Below, one piece after another: positions 9,231 to 17,427 of a stretch of DNA of 42,029 nucleotides. The notes beneath the pieces were generated by a model that made no database searches, was not told the origin of the DNA, and saw nothing but the letters and a program-made list of their open reading frames with translations. A program made the position numbers and the translations under genes. The DNA comes from Gemmiger sp. An194 (GTDB lineage: Bacteria; Bacillota; Clostridia; Oscillospirales; Ruminococcaceae): contig NZ_NFKA01000024.1 of the NCBI RefSeq assembly GCF_002160145.1, positions 1-42,029 of the forward strand, in the 5' to 3' direction. Within the stretch, counting starts at the first letter, position 1; each line of letters begins with the position of its first letter.

Positions 9231-9994
9231 CAAAAGTCAATGTTGGCGTATTTTTCTTTCAGCAAGGCGATCAATTCGGGGTATTTGTCCCGGCTGAGCA
9301 GGATTTCGCCGTCATAGCCGTCAAACTGGATGGCATAGGTTTTGCTGTTGCCATCCGCCCGGATGAAGGAAACCTTGGACAGGTTGACGATAAAGGACTG
9401 GTAACACCGGTAAAAGCCGCACCCCTCCAGCATCTGTTCCAACTGGTTCATCGTGTAGCCCAGCGGGTGGATCTCGGTGCCGGACTGGGTGACGATGCGG
9501 TTTTTGCGGTTGCTGCGCTCGACAAACAAAATGTCGATGACCGGCGTGAGCTGGTAGCCGCTGCGCGTTTTGATGAGCAGGCTGCGGTTGGCGGCTTCCC
9601 GCTTGGTCTGCTGCAAATCGAACACATAGCGCAGGCGGTTGACCAGCGCCTGCAGCGCCAGCGGGTCGAAGGGCAGCAGCAGGTAGCCGGCGCACTGGCT
9701 GCGGTAGGCTTCAAACGCCCACTCTGTGGTGTCGGCGTACATCACGACCTGTATGTCCGGCTGGTTTTGGGCGAGAACCGTGGCCAACCAATCCCCCGTG
9801 CTGGTGCGGTTGGGCGGGGCCGGCTGGTGGTTGCAAAATACAACATCCACCTTCTGCTTCTGGAGCAGGGTCACAGCCTCCTCCGAAGTGTCCGCCTCGC
9901 CTGCCAGTGTAAACACTTGATACATGCGCAGCAGGTTCCACAGTTGCGCCCTGCGTTTTTGATCGCTTTCGACGAGAAGAGCCCGCATTTTCAT
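9230..9994 (-). CDS. LytTR-family response regulator with degenerate receiver domain
   Basis: A 254-residue regulator: an N-terminal CheY-like receiver (about 1-120) and a C-terminal LytTR DNA-binding domain (about 150-250, with DILFVERSNRK and a FYRCYQSFIVNLSKV segment). LytTR regulators commonly control bacteriocin, peptide-export or cell-surface genes. The receiver lacks key residues. The phosphoacceptor position reads FCNHQP (Asn55 instead of Asp), and the usual conserved Lys before Pro-Phe is Leu107 (YLLLPF). Phosphorylation is therefore doubtful, and no histidine kinase is nearby. The start is the ATG at 9994, four bases after the stop of the preceding small gene and behind GGGGTGAAGAG; an ATG 16 codons further upstream is less likely. 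It is the last gene of the ABC-transporter operon. Confidence 0.88.
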   Translation of the reverse strand: MKMRALLVESDQKRRAQLWNLLRMYQVFTLAGEADTSEEAVTLLQKQKVDVVFCNHQPAPPNRTSTGDWLATVLAQNQPDIQVVMYADTTEWAFEAYRSQCAGYLLLPFDPLALQALVNRLRYVFDLQQTKREAANRSLLIKTRSGYQLTPVIDILFVERSNRKNRIVTQSGTEIHPLGYTMNQLEQMLEGCGFYRCYQSFIVNLSKVSFIRADGNSKTYAIQFDGYDGEILLSRDKYPELIALLKEKYANIDF

Positions 9995-9998
9995 CTCT

Positions 9999-10491
9999 TC
10001 ACCCCGCTTCTGTTTCACTTTGCCCAAAGGCCATAAACGCATCGGTCAGCGCGTCCACGTCGCCGGTGTAGCCCGTTGTCAGCAGCGCGAACGGGCCGTT
10101 GCTGGCCGGGGAGATCAGGCTGCCGCTGTTGAACAGGTCAATGCTGCCCTCAGTTTTCAGGCTTTCATAGGCGGCGTACTCGGCGCTGTCCTTGTCCAGC
10201 GCATCCAGGTCCCACCAGTAGAACTCGGCCCCGCTCTCCGAGACGGCCAGCGAGCACAGCCCCATCGCTGGCCAGCGTGAGGCGCTCCCCGCTGATCAGC
10301 CCCTTCTCTTCCAAACAGGCAAGAAGGCTGTCCATCGTTTCGTTCCAGACCGGGGCGTCCGGGTCCTCCGCCTGCGCCGCCGGTACGGCGGCGGACGGCG
10401 GCACGAAATCCGGCGTGGCGGCCACATACGCAAGGGTGCCGCCAAAACAAAGCACCAGCAGGATCGAGAAGATCACCGTAAACCGTTTCAT
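9999..10491 (-). pseudogene. Small secreted or membrane-anchored protein, split by a one-base frameshift
   Basis: Two overlapping reading frames make one 163-residue protein if one base is removed. The first (from the ATG at 10491) starts with a signal-like segment, MKRFTVIFSILLVLCFGGTLAY. It continues well to about residue 75, where the frame switches near 10259-10265 in a run of four G on the minus strand. The second frame, ending at 9999, continues with sensible protein (GAEFYWWDLDALDKD...). With GGG in place of GGGG the join reads ASDGLCSLAV. No family is recognised. The gene starts by a 4-base ATGA overlap with the upstream ABC gene, and its stop lies four bases before the LytTR start. 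It may be a real inactivation, slippage at the G run, or a sequencing error. Confidence 0.8.
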
Positions 10492-12242
10492 TTCGCCGCC
10501 TCCTCCCCGGGCAGGGCAAAGCCCTGCTTTTTCAGATAGTCCCGATAGGTCGGGCTGGCCGCCAGCAATTCGTCGTGGGTGCCGGTGGCTTCCAGTTCGC
10601 CGTGGTTCAGCACAACAATGAGGTCGGCATCCATCACTGTGCGCATATCGTGCGCCACCACAATGATGGTATGGCCCTTGAGTTCCTCGCGCACTGTGCG
10701 GAAGATCGCCGCGTCGCTGCGGTGGTCAAGGCTGGCCCCGGCTTCGTCCATCAGCAGGTAGGCGGGGCGGATATACAGGGCCCGCGCAATGGCGATGCGC
10801 TGCCGCTGGCCGCCGGACAGCAGCGCCCCCGCCGCGCCCACGTCGGTGTCATAGCCGTTTGGCAACTGGCGGATAAAGCTGTCGGCATCGGCCAGGCGGG
10901 CCGCCTGCTCGACCCGGCGCTGGTCGGCCGAGCCGGTTTCGCCGTAGGCGATGTTGTCGCGGACCGACCCGGAGAAGAGCGGGTTATTTTGCAGGATATA
11001 CCCGAACTGCCGCCGCAGTTCGCAGGGCTTCGACTCGTCCACCGGCGTGCTGCCCAGCCAGATACGGCCGCTGTCCGGCGCATAGATGCCCTGGAGGAGT
11101 TTGAGCAGGGTGGATTTGCCCGAGCCGTTGTTGCCGATGATGGCCGTCACCTTGCCATGGGGGATCGTGAAGGACAAATCGTGCAGCACCGGCTGCTGGG
11201 GGATGTAGCCGAACGAGACCCGCTCCAGCCGGATATCCTGCGCCGTTTGTTTGTCCGGCAGCGGATCGCCGGCCTGGGGGTCCTCCTCCGGGCCGTCCAG
11301 CAGCACGCCCACATACTGCAAAGCGCCCTGGGTGCCCTTGAGGGTCTGGTAGTGGGTCAGCACCTCCGCCGTATACTGGTCCACCCGGCCCTTGTAGGTG
11401 GAGAAATCGTTGATGCCGGTCTCGGTCATTTTGCCCTGCCGGATCAAATCCGACCCGCACAACGCGATGACGATGGTGCCGATGGTGTTGTAGAGGGAGT
11501 TGGACAGCGTCTGAACCGCCACCATGAAGGCGTAGTAGAGGTCGGCCTTGTACCGCGAATCAATGGCTTTCAGTCCCTCCGTCACTTCCAGGTCCTCCAT
11601 CGCCTGGGCCTTGACGTGTTTGGCCGCCGAGATATGCTCGGAGAAAAAGGTGGTCATCACGTTCAGGCTGTCGTACCGTCGGAGCATCATCTGGTATTGC
11701 AGATGGCCCACCAGCGCGAACACCAGCACCGCGATGGGTAGCAACAGCAGCATATACAGCGAGAGCGTGCCGTCAAAGCGGTACATCTCCCAGCAGCAGC
11801 GGAAAAAGCTGTACAGGGACACGATGGTGTTAAATGCCATCTGGACCACCAGGCTGGCCTGGGTGATGTCGTTGACCAGTCCGGAGATCAGGGCGGAGGG
11901 CTGGCGGCGCTCCACCTCCCGCATGGGCAGGTGGAGGATCTTGCGCCAGAGCAGTTTGCGCGCCCGCAGTGTGACCAGGGCGCTGCCGTACCCGCCGGTC
12001 AGGTTGATGAGCATGCTGAGCAGGGCGTTGAAAACGTTCATCAGCGCATAGCCGATGATGACCCCGTTGTACAGCTCACCCTTGTTGATGCGGATCAGAT
12101 AGTTGGAGACGGCCAGAACGACCTCGGTGTTGGCAAAGCCCAGAAGCAGCGAGAGCAAAAACAGCCACCACGGGATCGGGAAGCGGGTAAAAAAGGACAG
12201 GTACGCCCCAAAGGAGAACTTGGCTTTCTGCTTGTTTTTCAT
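10488..12242 (-). CDS. ABC exporter half-transporter (permease plus ATPase), second of a pair
   Basis: A 584-residue type-I exporter half: an N-terminal transmembrane domain (about 15-300, several hydrophobic segments) and a C-terminal nucleotide-binding domain. Walker A (GNNGSGKST), the signature LSGGQRQR, Walker B (YLLMDEAGASLD, Glu present) and the H-loop (VAHDMRT) are all intact. With the adjacent half-transporter it should form a heterodimeric exporter in the cytoplasmic membrane; the substrate cannot be read from sequence. The start overlaps the upstream gene by four bases and is preceded by AAAGGAGGGG. Its own stop overlaps the next gene by four bases, so translation is coupled through the operon. 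A LytTR regulator at the operon end fits peptide, drug or lantibiotic export or defence, which is inference. Confidence 0.9.
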   Translation of the reverse strand: MKNKQKAKFSFGAYLSFFTRFPIPWWLFLLSLLLGFANTEVVLAVSNYLIRINKGELYNGVIIGYALMNVFNALLSMLINLTGGYGSALVTLRARKLLWRKILHLPMREVERRQPSALISGLVNDITQASLVVQMAFNTIVSLYSFFRCCWEMYRFDGTLSLYMLLLLPIAVLVFALVGHLQYQMMLRRYDSLNVMTTFFSEHISAAKHVKAQAMEDLEVTEGLKAIDSRYKADLYYAFMVAVQTLSNSLYNTIGTIVIALCGSDLIRQGKMTETGINDFSTYKGRVDQYTAEVLTHYQTLKGTQGALQYVGVLLDGPEEDPQAGDPLPDKQTAQDIRLERVSFGYIPQQPVLHDLSFTIPHGKVTAIIGNNGSGKSTLLKLLQGIYAPDSGRIWLGSTPVDESKPCELRRQFGYILQNNPLFSGSVRDNIAYGETGSADQRRVEQAARLADADSFIRQLPNGYDTDVGAAGALLSGGQRQRIAIARALYIRPAYLLMDEAGASLDHRSDAAIFRTVREELKGHTIIVVAHDMRTVMDADLIVVLNHGELEATGTHDELLAASPTYRDYLKKQGFALPGEEAAK

Positions 12243-13981
12243 GCGGAGGCCCCTCCTTTCAGGTCCATCATTTCACGGCAGAACGCGCTTTGCTGCAAAA
12301 CCGTCTGGCGATCGCCCGCCGCGGTGACCGTCCCGTGTTCCAGCACCAGGATCCAGTCGGCGTTTTGCAGCGTCTGGGCGTCGTGGGCCACATACACCAC
12401 CGTCTTGCCGGCCATCAGGGTGCGGATGCTCTTCCAGACACAGTCCTTGCCGGATATATCCATGGCGGCGGTCGCCTCGTCCAGCAGCAGGATGTCCGAC
12501 TTCTGCAAAAGTGCCCGCGCTACCGAGAAGCGCTGCCGCTGCCCGCCGGACAGGCTGGCCCCGGCTTCCCCGACCGGCGTGTCGTAGCCTTCCGGCTGCT
12601 CCCGCACAAAATCCAGAATGCCCACGGCCTCACAGACCCGGTCCAGTTCCTGGTCGTCCGGCGTACGGTCCAAACCATACAGCAGGTTTTGCCGGATGGT
12701 GCCGGAATACATCACGCTCTCCTGCGTCACATACCCAACGGCCTGGCGGAAACTGTGCAGGGAAATACCGGCAATGTCCCGCCCGTCCACGGCGATGGTC
12801 CCCTTTGCCAGCGGGTACAGCCGGTCGATCAGGTTCAGCAGCGTTGTCTTGCCGCTGCCGGAAGGGCCCACGATCGCGGTAATTTTTCCGGCAGGGATCT
12901 CGGCGTTGAGACCGGTAAACAGCGCTGTGTCCCCGTAGGAGAAGCACACGTCCCGCAGCGAGATGTTCCCCCGGAGCACTTCCGCAGCACAGCCCTCGTC
13001 CAACGGCTCCTCCCGCTCGTCCATGATTTGGGACACGCGGTCCACAGATCCCTGCGCGCCCTTGAAATTGGACCAGGAATTGCAGTAGTTGCTGAGGATG
13101 TTTGTGAGCTGGATCGCAAACCCGTAGTAGGCGATCCACTGGGTCAGGTCCAGGGCGCCGGCGCTGTAGAAGGCACGGCCCGCCAAGATGATCGCCACGC
13201 TTTGCAGCGCGCTGGCGATGGCGTTGATCGGCAGCGCCAGGCCGCGCACCCACAGGTCGGTCACCTCGGCCTGGTAGGAGGCTTTCATCCGTGCTTCGCC
13301 GGCGACCGCTTCTTTTTCCTCGGTGCCCATCGACTTGATCAGCAGCATATTGTTGGCCCGCTCCGCGATGGCCGCGGTCAGCTGTGCGTTGCGCCGGTTG
13401 ATCAGGTCCGCCACGCCAAAGCGCATCCGCCCCAAAACAAAGGAGATCAGGATGTTGACGGGCAGCACGATCACCAGCGCCCACATCAGCCGCTGGTCAT
13501 AGCTGGAAACGCGCCCCAGCATCAGCAGGCTGGAGTACGCCGTGGTGAACACCGGCAAAAGCACCTGCATGATCAGGGTGCTGATGCTGGTTACATCGGT
13601 GGTGATGCGGCTGAGCAGCTCCTTGGGGTTGTTGGCCTCATAGAATTGCAGCGGCAGATGCACGACCTTTTTCCACACCATCCGCCGCAGGTTCCGGTCG
13701 ATCCGCGCCAGGCACAGGTTGCTTGTCAGGCTGGAAATGGAGCCGATCACCAGCGATAGCAGCGTAAAAAACAGGTAGGGCAGCACGACGGCGAAAAGGC
13801 CCACCTGGCCGGCGAACAGCGCGGCGCTGTATTCGGTCGTGCTGACGCTCACATTGGCAATGAGGGCCGATACCGCCAGATACCCCACGATCCAGAGATA
13901 AGGCAGCCGCGCCTTGCCCAGCATGGCAAAAAAGCGCCGGAAACTGCCGTACCGCTTGCGGAACAATGCGTTCTGTTCCAT
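12239..13981 (-). CDS. ABC exporter half-transporter (permease plus ATPase), first of a pair
   Basis: A 580-residue exporter half: six hydrophobic segments in the first 300 residues, then an ATPase domain with Walker A (GPSGSGKTT), signature LSGGQRQR, Walker B (ILLLDEATAAMD) and H-loop (VAHDAQT). All catalytic elements are present. It is the first gene of a minus-strand operon (ABC, ABC, small secreted protein, LytTR regulator), and its stop overlaps the next start by four bases. The ATG at 13981 follows GGGAGGAAC. A promoter lies about 130 bases upstream and the leader between is strongly folded (13997-14105), so expression may be controlled in the leader. The substrate is unknown. Confidence 0.9.
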   Translation of the reverse strand: MEQNALFRKRYGSFRRFFAMLGKARLPYLWIVGYLAVSALIANVSVSTTEYSAALFAGQVGLFAVVLPYLFFTLLSLVIGSISSLTSNLCLARIDRNLRRMVWKKVVHLPLQFYEANNPKELLSRITTDVTSISTLIMQVLLPVFTTAYSSLLMLGRVSSYDQRLMWALVIVLPVNILISFVLGRMRFGVADLINRRNAQLTAAIAERANNMLLIKSMGTEEKEAVAGEARMKASYQAEVTDLWVRGLALPINAIASALQSVAIILAGRAFYSAGALDLTQWIAYYGFAIQLTNILSNYCNSWSNFKGAQGSVDRVSQIMDEREEPLDEGCAAEVLRGNISLRDVCFSYGDTALFTGLNAEIPAGKITAIVGPSGSGKTTLLNLIDRLYPLAKGTIAVDGRDIAGISLHSFRQAVGYVTQESVMYSGTIRQNLLYGLDRTPDDQELDRVCEAVGILDFVREQPEGYDTPVGEAGASLSGGQRQRFSVARALLQKSDILLLDEATAAMDISGKDCVWKSIRTLMAGKTVVYVAHDAQTLQNADWILVLEHGTVTAAGDRQTVLQQSAFCREMMDLKGGASA

Positions 13982-13996
13982 TTGTTCCTCCCTTCC

Positions 13997-14105
13997 CTTT
14001 CCGGCAATGCCCCGGAAAGCAAGAGAGACCCGCCGGTTTTGCGGGGAGCGCGGCGCGCCCGGTGGCCGGGGGTGCCGCAGCCGCGCACAAAACTGGCTAG
14101 GTCTC
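13997..14105 (-). promoter_or_regulatory. Structured 5' leader of the ABC-transporter operon
   Basis: On the minus strand the transcript would begin near 14105 and immediately fold into a long imperfect hairpin. The arms GAGACC-(TA)-GCC-(A)-GTTTTG and CAAAAC-(C)-GGC-(G)-GGTCTC pair across 14025-14105, enclosing a GC-rich inner region. A second hairpin (stem CTTTCCGG/CCGGAAAG, 13997-14019) ends just before the GGGAGG ribosome binding site. No known riboswitch class is recognised. The fold could affect attenuation, translation or RNA stability. Confidence 0.6.
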
Positions 14106-14332
14106 CATTGACTTTACTGTCCTGCCTGCGCCCGGTCAAGCGTTCGGGCGGCAGGGGCCGGCGGCGCCGGGTTTGGCTGTGTGAGGGCTGCCGCTTTCAT
14201 CCTGCACACATCCTTTCCCAGACGACCGGCTTGGTTATTGGCTGTATTTTACCACATTTTTACACGGGAAAACAGCAGCGGTGTCGATTTTGTCCGGTTG
14301 CGGGTCTATTCTGCCGCTTTCCGCCGCAGGGC
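14106..14332. other. Intergenic stretch between the ABC operon and the thioredoxin operon
   Basis: Apart from the ABC-operon promoter at 14111-14139 and an alternative minus-strand -10 near 14250, no gene or strong terminator is visible. The trx operon upstream is on the same strand and could read through into the ABC operon, because no stem with a T-run follows the thioredoxin stop. Confidence 0.4.
14111..14139 (-). promoter_or_regulatory. Promoter of the ABC-transporter/LytTR operon
   Basis: On the minus strand TTGACC (14139-14134) and TAAAGT (14116-14111) are separated by exactly 17 bases. The predicted start coincides with the beginning of the long leader hairpin. An alternative weaker site, TGGTAAAAT at 14254-14246, lies further upstream. 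Confidence 0.65.
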
Positions 14333-14647
14333 TCAGTCATACATGTACCGGGCGATCACATCCTTGACCTGCTGCGGCTGCATCACGCCCACATGGCTGT
14401 GGACCAGCTTGCCGTCCTTGTAAAACTGGACGGTGGGCACCGCTCGGATGCCGTACTGTTCGGCCAGGCCGGGGTTCTCGGTGGTGTTGAGCTTGACGAT
14501 GTTCAAAAAGGGAATCTCGGCGTCCAAATCCTCGAGAATGCGGGCAAAGAGCTTACAGGGCACGCAGGTGGTGCCGTAAAAATCGACGATCACAAAACCG
14601 TCTTGGACAAGGCTTTCAAAGTTTTCGCTGTTGGCCTGTTGAATCAT
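14333..14647 (-). CDS. trxA: Thioredoxin with a CVPC active site
   Basis: A 104-residue thioredoxin-fold protein of standard length. The redox site reads TTCVPCK (Cys28, Cys31) rather than the usual WCGPC: the preceding Trp is Thr and the Gly is Val. The cis-Pro motif (AVPTVQFYKDGK) is normal. It is expected to be a cytosolic disulfide reductase recharged by the thioredoxin-reductase-like protein encoded upstream in the same operon. The altered active site suggests a changed redox potential or a dedicated partner, which is inference. The start at 14647 follows ACAGGAGG. It is the last of four genes in the operon, 34 bases after the trigger-factor-like gene. Confidence 0.9.
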   Translation of the reverse strand: MIQQANSENFESLVQDGFVIVDFYGTTCVPCKLFARILEDLDAEIPFLNIVKLNTTENPGLAEQYGIRAVPTVQFYKDGKLVHSHVGVMQPQQVKDVIARYMYD

Positions 14648-14681
14648 AGGGGTGCCTCCTGTTGTGTTTCATGGGGATGGG

Positions 14682-15626
14682 TCATTCCGCGTCGGGCAGC
14701 GGGTTTTTGTCCCGGTACAGCCGGTCCGCGTGGGCGCGCCAGACCTCCTCGGCATGGGCAGCGTACTGGTTGAATGTATAGGTTTCTTTGGGCATGGCGG
14801 CCCGGGCCTCCTCCGCGGTGGTATGCCAGGTGGCGGCGTAGTCCTGCAGGAACGCGGCGTAGCCCGCCTCGGTCACGGCAAAGCCATCGTTTTGGGCGTA
14901 ATGCTGCCCCAGCAGGCAGCAGCGCAGGCTGTCAAAGCAGGTGTCCTGGGTCATGGCCACCAGTTCGGCGTAGCTCTTGACCGGGATGTTCCCGGCAAAC
15001 TGCTCGGGGGTCATCTGTTCCAGCACCATGCCGCTCTGCCGGGCGATGGCCCGGCAGCGGTCCAGCTCCCGCTCCACCGCCTGCTTCCAGTCCGCCTTGC
15101 AGAGCACAAACGCGGATTCGTCCAGCACCGCCCGCTTGATCCGGGCGGCCAGCGTCCAGGCGGCCTGCGCGGCGGCTTTGTCCCGCTGCTGCGCCAGCAG
15201 GTAGCGCCGGTACCCGGCCACCGTGCGCACCCCCGGCAGCTTGCACGCGGCGGCCATCTCGTCGGTCAGCGCGGGCACAACCCGCTTTTGCACGGCCTGC
15301 ACGGTCAGGGCGACCTCGCCCTCCGGCAAGGTCGCCGTGCGGGTCTCGCCGGCCTGCATGCCGATGGCCAGGGCTTCCAGCGTTGGATTGTACATCCCGC
15401 TGCCCGCCACAAAGCGGATGCTGTCTTTTTGAAAGCGCGGCAGCGCAGAGTGCAGCGAGCAGCGGAGCATATCGCCGGCAGCCGCCGTGCCGCCCGGCTC
15501 CCAGGTCACATACGGGTTGCGGAGCCGGTCCAGCTCTTTTTGCAGAGCGGCCTGGTCGGGCACAAACGCCGGGATGTCCAGAGCCACTTCATGGTAGTCC
15601 TTGGCGGCAACAAGTTTGGATTGCAT
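14682..15626 (-). CDS. Trigger-factor-like foldase lacking the ribosome-binding domain
   Basis: A 314-residue protein that aligns by eye with trigger factor from its linker onward. A short N-terminal strand (ALDIPAFVPDQAALQKELDRL) leads into an FKBP-type prolyl isomerase domain (about 40-120, with GSGMYNPTLEALAIGMQAGE). A helical C-terminal chaperone domain follows (about 120-310, with ALTDEMAAAC and DWKQAVERELDR). The roughly 110-residue ribosome-binding N-domain with its signature loop is missing, so it probably works off the ribosome. No signal peptide is present. It sits in an operon with thioredoxin and thioredoxin reductase, suggesting a joint protein-folding or redox-repair task. The ATG at 15626 follows AGGAGG, ten bases after the YitT-like stop. 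Confidence 0.8.
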   Translation of the reverse strand: MQSKLVAAKDYHEVALDIPAFVPDQAALQKELDRLRNPYVTWEPGGTAAAGDMLRCSLHSALPRFQKDSIRFVAGSGMYNPTLEALAIGMQAGETRTATLPEGEVALTVQAVQKRVVPALTDEMAAACKLPGVRTVAGYRRYLLAQQRDKAAAQAAWTLAARIKRAVLDESAFVLCKADWKQAVERELDRCRAIARQSGMVLEQMTPEQFAGNIPVKSYAELVAMTQDTCFDSLRCCLLGQHYAQNDGFAVTEAGYAAFLQDYAATWHTTAEEARAAMPKETYTFNQYAAHAEEVWRAHADRLYRDKNPLPDAE

Positions 15627-15636
15627 ACGTTTCCTC

Positions 15637-16512
15637 CTATTTTCCCACCGGCAGGGGGATGCGCGCGGCGGTGAACCCCTGGCCCTGCACTTCCCGGACG
15701 GCGGCGATGGTCAAAAATGCGCCGGGGTCGATGCGGCGGATGGCCGCCTTGACGCCGTACAGCTTCTTGTTAGGGATGACGCAGAACACCACGCTGCCCG
15801 GCGTCCGCCGCAGGCCGGTGTCTGCGTGGAGCATCGTCACGCCGGCCTGTGCCTCGCAAAGCAGGGCCTGCCGGATCTCCTCGTAGTGGTCGGAGATCAC
15901 CAGCAGCTGCAGCTGGGCGGCGCCCGCCAGCATGGTCCGGTTCATCACAAAAGTTTCGATGGCCAGGGCCATCACGCTGAACCAAAGGTTGCGCCCGCCA
16001 GCCATCCAGAACGCCATGGCCATCACGCCGTAGTCAGCGGCCATTTTGACCCCCGCTACCGGCAGCCGGATGGTTCGGTGCAGGATCATGGCCAGCGAGT
16101 CGCTGCCGCCGGTGGAAGCGCCGGCCCGAAGTGTAACCCCCACGCCGGCCCCCACAAAGCAGGCCCCGCACACCAGGGCCGCGAAGCGGTCGGTTTCGAG
16201 CAGGGAAAAGGCGGGCAAACGCTGGCACAGCCCCAGAAACACTGGATAGGCCAGCGACCCGGCCGCTGTGTTGATGGCAAACTCCCGCCCGATGCAGGCC
16301 CATCCGGCCACCAGCAGGCCCAGGTTCAGCACAAAGACGGACACAGCGGTGTCCAGCCCAAACAGTGTGTGGAGGATCAGCCCTACGCCAGTGGCGCCGC
16401 CCACCGCCAGCCCGGCAGGCAGGTAGACCGCTGCCACCCCGTAGGCCAGCAGCGCATTGCCGGCCAGCACGCCCGCCAGCCGCCCCAGGTAGCCCAGCCA
16501 GCCGGGTTTCAT
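15637..16512 (-). CDS. YitT-family membrane protein (DUF161/DUF2179)
   Basis: A 291-residue integral membrane protein. The first 200 residues hold five or six hydrophobic segments of the YitT type (AVYLPAGLAVGGATGVGLI; GASTGGSDSLAMIL). The last 80 residues form the cytosolic DUF2179 domain (VISDHYEEIRQAL; PGSVVFCVIPNKKLYGVKAAI). The family is widespread in Firmicutes and its transport role is not settled. The true start is the ATG at 16512, which overlaps the trxB stop by four bases and is preceded by GGAGGAG; an upstream in-frame extension runs antisense-like through trxB and is rejected. Placement between trxB and a foldase gene may link it to redox homeostasis, which is inference. Confidence 0.87.
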   Translation of the reverse strand: MKPGWLGYLGRLAGVLAGNALLAYGVAAVYLPAGLAVGGATGVGLILHTLFGLDTAVSVFVLNLGLLVAGWACIGREFAINTAAGSLAYPVFLGLCQRLPAFSLLETDRFAALVCGACFVGAGVGVTLRAGASTGGSDSLAMILHRTIRLPVAGVKMAADYGVMAMAFWMAGGRNLWFSVMALAIETFVMNRTMLAGAAQLQLLVISDHYEEIRQALLCEAQAGVTMLHADTGLRRTPGSVVFCVIPNKKLYGVKAAIRRIDPGAFLTIAAVREVQGQGFTAARIPLPVGK

Positions 16513-17366
16513 CGCGGCTCCTCCTGCGGTTGTGCCAAGAAAGCCAGCGCGCTGTGCACCGCCACATTGCCCTCGCCCACTGCCTTGGCGTACTGGTAGG
16601 GGCGGCCGGTGCAGTCCCCGGCGGCAAAGCAGCCGGGCAGGTTGGTGCGCTGGGCCCGGTCCACCTGGATATGGCCGTTTTCCATGGCAAGGCCGGATAG
16701 GAGCGCCTGCGGGGCCACCGTTTCCCGCAGGCAGAACACGCCCTCCACCGGGAGGGTCGCATCCGCCCAGCGCACCCCGGTCACCCGGTCGTCCCCCTCG
16801 ATGGTCTGGGGCCGGCCTTTGTGGCAGCCCGGTGTATCGGCCAGGCCGCCCGCGTAGGTGCAGAACAGTTCCACATGGCCCGCCACGCTTTGCAAAAAGC
16901 GGACGTCCTCCTCCAGGCTCTGGCTTTCGCACACCACCGCGATGTTCCGCCCGCGGTACAGCTCGCCGTCGCAGGTGGCGCAGCAGCTGACCCCCTTGCC
17001 CAGCAGCCGGTTTTCGCCGGGGATCTGCCCGCGTGCCGCCACGCCGGTGGCCAGGATCAGGCAGCGCCCTTCATAGAAATCCGGCCCGGCGCAGACAGCA
17101 TAGTGCCCGCCCATCTCGTAGACCGCCGCCACCCGTGCTTGCTGGATTGGGATGCCAAGATCATCCACCTGCCGCAGAAAAGCGTCCCGCAGCTCCCGGC
17201 CGGTCACCCGGGGCAGGCCGGGGTAATTCAGGATACGCTCTGCCTTTTCGACCTTGTCACTGAGCCGCCGGCTGCCAAACCAGAGGAACGAAAGCCCCCT
17301 GGCCCTGGCGGTCAACGCGGCAGATACCCCGGCCGGGCCGGTGCCCACGATCAGCAAATCCCACAT
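16509..17366 (-). CDS. trxB: Thioredoxin-reductase-like flavoprotein
   Basis: A 285-residue FAD/NAD(P)H oxidoreductase, slightly shorter than the usual 305-320. The FAD-binding GTGPAG motif lies at residues 8-13, the redox-active CATCDG at Cys129/Cys132, and the C-terminal FAD motif (GCFAAGDCTGRPYQ) near 250. It should transfer electrons from NAD(P)H to thioredoxin. The NAD(P)-binding domain is compact, without a clear GGGxSA motif (it reads VVCESQSLEED), so cofactor use may differ. It is the first gene of the operon trxB - yitT-like - trigger-factor-like - trxA. The ATG at 17366 follows CAGGAGG, and a good promoter lies 33 bases upstream. Confidence 0.88.
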   Translation of the reverse strand: MWDLLIVGTGPAGVSAALTARARGLSFLWFGSRRLSDKVEKAERILNYPGLPRVTGRELRDAFLRQVDDLGIPIQQARVAAVYEMGGHYAVCAGPDFYEGRCLILATGVAARGQIPGENRLLGKGVSCCATCDGELYRGRNIAVVCESQSLEEDVRFLQSVAGHVELFCTYAGGLADTPGCHKGRPQTIEGDDRVTGVRWADATLPVEGVFCLRETVAPQALLSGLAMENGHIQVDRAQRTNLPGCFAAGDCTGRPYQYAKAVGEGNVAVHSALAFLAQPQEEPR

Positions 17367-17398
17367 GAACGGCGCCTCCTGTCCATCTTTTATTATGC

Positions 17399-17427
17399 AG
17401 TATACAGGGCCCGCTGCCGCAGCTCAA
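17399..17427 (-). promoter_or_regulatory. Promoter of the trxB-trxA operon
   Basis: On the minus strand TTGAGC (17427-17422) is followed after 17 bases by TATACT (17404-17399), 33 bases before the trxB start. Both elements match a housekeeping sigma promoter well, and no other site nearby is as good. Confidence 0.75.

Noticed and set aside
16513-16932. N-terminal extension of the YitT-like protein by about 140 residues
   Set aside because: The extension lies wholly within trxB in another frame, is Gly/Pro/Arg-rich noise, and a good ribosome binding site marks the start at 16512.
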